This document shows, in pieces, positions 59,591-64,000 of a stretch of DNA of 64,000 bases. The translations under genes were made by a program, and so were the position numbers. This DNA comes from Chaenocephalus aceratus (Eukaryota; Chordata; Actinopteri; Perciformes; Channichthyidae): assembly GCA_023974075.1 (NCBI GenBank), contig JAMFTG010000603.1:1-64000 (forward strand), read 5' to 3'. The notes under the pieces are model-generated. The model had not been told where the DNA came from. It saw nothing but the letters and a program-made list of their open reading frames with translations, and ran no database searches. Within the stretch, counting starts at the first letter, position 1; every line of letters starts with the position of its first letter.

Positions 59591-60340
59591 GATCTGAGTC
59601 TCTTTCTTTGAACGCTTCACATCTTGTGTACACAAATATACATGTGTTTATTTGTTGACTATTGAACCGTCTGTGTGTCTTCTGGAAAGCTGAGTTTTAA
59701 TCGTTAACAGCTAAACTGATTTTTATTCTATTGCAATCGGTTAGCTTTTCTTTAACAAATAGAAATGTTGGCAACTCAGTGCGTTCAAGACTTTTGATAT
59801 AGATGTGTTGCATACGGACAAAGGTCATACTTTTTACTGCGCTGTACTTTCTAAATTATGTCGGATTTGTGTCCAATTTATATGTCAAACTGATTTATAG
59901 AAAATAGAGACAATTCATACACATCAATGGATGTTAGCATCACCACAAGTTTCTGGATATAAACAAATGCAAAGGCAAGGATACAAGGAAATATATAGAG
60001 GATGAAGTTAACTGTGGTAAATGAATAATAAATTAATATAGACTGGGTGTAAAATGGCCATCCTTTCAAGAGAGAATAAGTAATTTTCTTCGTATCAGGC
60101 GTCAAAAGTCATTATTATTTCAATGAAACGTCCTTGAAAATGTGTTAATGTAGATCCATAAATTACGCGCCACCAGTACATACAATAAAACATGCAATAC
60201 CTTAAATACTGATACAAGGAGTAAGCCTTTTTCAGTCACTGTGGTGGAGAGAAAAATATTCTATTAATTCCAACATAAAAACATAAACTCTAAGAATAGT
60301 TACCTCTTTAACAGAATGTCAAGTACTTCTGCTGCCTTCC
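59591..60340. other. Downstream of nes, nothing recognised
   Basis: AT-rich, with no supported gene or repeat. Confidence 0.4.
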
Positions 60341-60346
60341 AGCAAC

Positions 60347-60548
<202 letters not shown>

Positions 60549-60559
60549 TGAGAGGAAGA

Positions 60560-62640
60560 ACTGGGCAACATCCCAGCTTCACTGACCTCGAAAACAAGCG
60601 CTAACAAAGCGTTGCGAGGCACTCAAAAAGCAAACAGCCATCCCATGAGTCGGCCAAGGAAAGCGTCCGAAAGAGGGAACAATGTGTGACCTCGGCTCCT
60701 CTCCTCCCCCCCTTGTCCTTCATTAGTCAGTTGTCCTAACAATGATGGCCTCCTCGCCGCCAAAGTGAGGCTTCAGAGAGGAAGGAAACGGCAGGGATGG
60801 CATCACGGCAGCTGCCTGGCATCGCTCAACAAACTGGATTATACACAGTGGCAGGAAAACTAAATGCATTTACTCAACTGTTGAGAAAGTATTTTAATTC
60901 AGTATTTTCACTCGATGCTACTTCGTACTTCCATTCTGACGAGGAAAATGATACATGCTGACTCCCAATAAAAAGGATTTAGGGAATTTATTAGATTAAC
61001 ATTTTTGCATTAACGAGCAAGATACACTTTTAACAGATTTAACGATTTGAGTAACTTTTTGCAGGTAAAATTATCCAACGTCCTAAACATGTATAACTTT
61101 AGTAACATGACAGTAACATGGTACTTGACAATATGGTAATATCATAAAACAATACAACACATATGGAGGTACATTTTTTGCAGAAAAGCTACTTTTACTT
61201 TTGATACTTAAAGGGTTTAGGGTAACATTTATAATTTTACTTAAGTGGGATTTTAAATGTGGGACTTTACTTTTGTTGGAGTATTGAACATTTATGTATT
61301 GGTAATGTTAGGGATCTGAATAATTGTTAGCATGTATCAAAAACAAAAAATGATCAAGTCAAAACGTGGTATCAATAAATACAAGTTATTTTTTTACCAT
61401 AAATAATCACAGTCTTTTTCTAATTTCATTTTCAGTTAGTTGGCACCATTGCAAACAACATAAAGTTAATTCAACAAGTTTGGCTTTAACTCATAAGGCG
61501 ACATTTACAACAACGCAGAGCATCGAGGCACCCTGCTGTTTTTGAAATATACAACATGTAGTGTAGTTAAGAGTCGGTTTGGCACAGATCTAAAAAACAA
61601 AAAAACATTTGGCACAGATTAGCGGTAACTATTTAATCATCGTATAGGTGGGACGTATCGTTTGATATCCGCTTGAGTCATGTTATTCCTTGGCATGGCG
61701 ACGCAGTGAAACCTCGCTACTGAGGGTCAAACGAGCCGACGGCACGTTCACCGAGAGCCAAGTTTCACTAACAAGAAACCAAGAAACCGGGCATGGATGA
61801 TACTGAAGTGTTGTTGTTGTTGTTTGGTGTGACTTATCGGCACAGTTAGAACATGTTTCTGGCCAAATACAATATGAAACAATTATAGAAGCATGCCGAT
61901 GTATCTGAACACGAGCACCAGTTCGGTTTGGCTTTCAGAAACACAACAACACATTTCTGATCCAATCTGTCTGACTAAACATGTCAAATAAATAGTAAAT
62001 GTAAAATGTTTGTGATCAAATTGTATAACTTTAAAATAGCAAAACAAAGAAATACCAGGGTTGTAGAGGAAGCGGATAACATGTCAGAAATCCATTCAGG
62101 GGTTTTCCCATTAGGCTCAGGCTCGGGGAAGGAGGCTTGGGGAAGGTGAGATGTGGAAAAGTAACCTGGAAGTTGTACTTAAATGCTTATATACAATGTT
62201 ATTATGTTCCAGCGCTGGGTATCATCACAATCCAGAGGGCCAGCCATGACCACTGATCATTGGGAATGGGGGCGTGTACGAGTCCATTAGGAGCTGCCGT
62301 CTTGGTGGAAGCGTGTGTGCTCTGCAAGCCATATGTCATCCTGTCTCCATTGATTTAGCCGGACTGTGAAGCCGGTGTCTCCCATTTCAGATTCCCATTA
62401 TGTCGGAAAAGGCACAAACCCACATATAAGCTGAGAGAGAAAACCACGACTGAGTAACGAGTCTGAAACCCTGCCCAACTAGCAAAGTATCGCATTGCGG
62501 TGTATCTACAGTAGGACCAGACATTAGGATGTGTGCAACGTTTTCTCCAGACGTAACAAGACTTGATGGAAACATAGTATTTGGTCGGACCATGTACGGT
62601 CAAAATGTGCCCTCCTGAATCCCAAGGCACCTGTCAAGAA
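60560..62640. other. Spacer with worn 'agtactttcac' repeat pieces
   Basis: 60880-61320 holds degraded 'tacttttacttgagt' repeat pieces and 61810-61825 a short (GTT)n run. The frames at 62355-62805 have no recognisable homology. No gene supported. Confidence 0.4.
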
Positions 62641-62679
62641 ATGCAGGATGCTCTGAAGACAATGGGTGCATTGCAAATT

Positions 62680-62900
62680 AATGTATCCTTTATTTAACCA
62701 TGAAAGTCTAATTGAGATTAAAATCTCTTTTTCAAGAGCTGGCCAAGAGGGAAGCACGAACAATACAGGCAGAGGGAAAAGACAGCTGTAAAACTGAAAC
62801 GGCACATTAACCAGTCAATATGCAAATACAAGAAACTGTTATAAAACATAAAAAACTGGCACAATTTTAAAACGACTTAAATTAGGGGATATACGAGCAA
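62680..62900. repeat. Dispersed repeat fragment
   Basis: The 'attgagattaaaatctcttt' and 'gagctggccaagagggaagc' landmarks belong to a repeat family common in fish genomes. Confidence 0.5.
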
Positions 62901-63104
62901 TCACATCGACCAATGGATTCTTGTCCTCTGTCCTTCAAGAGGGACTTGCAGCATATTCAAAAGCTTTTTACCTAGTTCTGATTTCACTTTAGGAACCAGC
63001 ATCTGGATGATATCTGGAGCGCAGGCCATGTAGACTAAATAAATGCAAATATAAGAGGTGAGATTTATATAAACCCAACCAATGCGAAAGTCTGTGTGCA
63101 GAGT

Positions 63105-63719
63105 GGGCTGCACGATTTTGTGAAAAAATTGAATTGCGATTTTTCTGACAAATATTGCGATTGCGATTCGAATTGCGATATTTGTTTTTAAGCGACCCAA
63201 CGGAAGTTTATTGTAAAATGCGGCCATAACTCCGGCTAGGAAGGTCGTATGAACGTACTCCCGTCTCTAGCACCCTCGCAGCCCGAGCTACGAGTGAAAG
63301 AACTAAACTTACATGAAACTTCCGTTGGGTTGCTTTAAAGTCAAGCTTCAGTTTAAGATTCACTGTAATAGAAACACGTGATGGAGCGTCACTAGCCTGA
63401 CTCAGAAAGCATCTAAAGCTCCATTGGAAGCCATTTGGAAAGGGCAGGCACTTTCAAATTCACTTGGCAGGTGATTGGATCAATCTGTCTATCACCTTCT
63501 ATCATGGGCCGCTTCTGATTGATTAAAAATGGCTGGTACATGTGGAGCACAGAACTTCTGATTGGTGTGGATGACTGACACACAAGACAAAAACAAATAA
63601 ATGTAAAAAAAAAAAATAAAGATTGTAAATAAAAAATGTTAAAAAAAATCGCAGGCTTTGCGATTTGATAATCGCATCATTTAAAATTTCGATTTAAAAT
63701 CGATTAATCGTTCAGCCCT
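63105..63719 (+). mobile_element. Intact small DNA element (MITE)
   Basis: The left end 'gggctgcacgattttgtg' and right end 'cgattaatcgttcagccc' are inverted relative to each other. The interior matches the split copy at 36525/42610. It carries one CTTTAAAG at the place where the other copy was invaded. No transposase. Confidence 0.8.
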
Positions 63720-64000
63720 GACAAAGACGGCCGATTAGCAGCAGCATACAAAGTGTACACGATATCCACACCCAGGAGGCAGAGGTTTGAGAAAGGTAGG
63801 GGAAATGCAGACAATTTGTATCTCTTTCATCCATTGCCTTCTTGAACCTCATGGTCTCCTCCTCAGCGTTGACCCCTCCTCGTGGAGTCATCTATCTCAT
63901 CAATCTGAACAGAGCTTAAGGCATCCGACAGCTTTACAACACGGTCAAATGATGCCTATCCTGTCATCAGAACACATTAAAATAGAGGTTGCACTGCGAT
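63720..64000. other. Right edge of window, nothing recognised
   Basis: No supported feature. Confidence 0.4.

Overview
The window is vertebrate and almost certainly from a teleost, probably a percomorph. The evidence is spliced genes with GT-AG introns, AT-rich spacers, long CA/GT and CTGT microsatellites, and many repeat families typical of bony fish: hAT and TTAA-flanked DNA transposons, tRNA-derived SINEs, LINE reverse-transcriptase pieces and a BEL/Pao fragment. No bacterial or organellar features are present.

Positions 1-34,000 hold a minus-strand tandem cluster of type II membrane C-type-lectin-domain (CTLD) receptors. Two copies are intact: A (9743-15717, 257 aa) and C (28049-33650, 323 aa). 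Copy B (20257-25831) is complete in exon layout but has a 1-base deletion in a CTLD exon. Three decayed pieces lie at 1-1.5 kb, 5.3-7.3 kb and 18.0-18.2 kb. A and C share a cytoplasmic tail with two tyrosine motifs (ITIM-like and TxYxxV/ITSM-like). B has an unrelated tail and membrane exon like the decayed copies, joined to a nearly identical ectodomain, so it looks recombinant. A and C sit in recent segmental duplicates, and insertions present in only one of them date after the duplication.

Positions 34-45 kb contain no host gene I can recognise. The main feature is a nest of transposons at 36.5-42.6 kb. A small element was hit twice at the same 8-bp site CTTTAAAG by two different hAT elements, and the second of these carries a 3.8-kb TTAA-flanked transposon with a THAP zinc-finger exon.

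Positions 45.7-59.1 kb hold one plus-strand type IV intermediate filament gene, best read as nestin (nes): six coding exons, 1222 codons, a very short head, the coiled-coil rod in exons 1-5 and an acidic 886-residue tail in exon 6. Introns 3-5 fit the known nestin/neurofilament layout (exons of 125 and 68 nt). Introns 1 and 2 lie in coil 1 and look extra. Intron 2 is almost exactly one hAT-like element bounded by a near-perfect 8-bp duplication that also supplies the splice sites. Intron 1 ends in the same element family. This candidate transposon-made intron is the most interesting signal in the window. Introns 1 and 3 also contain large minisatellites (37-bp and 15-bp units) that grew out of dispersed repeats.

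Positions 59-64 kb are the nes 3' UTR followed by microsatellites and repeats, including an uninterrupted copy of the element that was interrupted at 36.5 kb.
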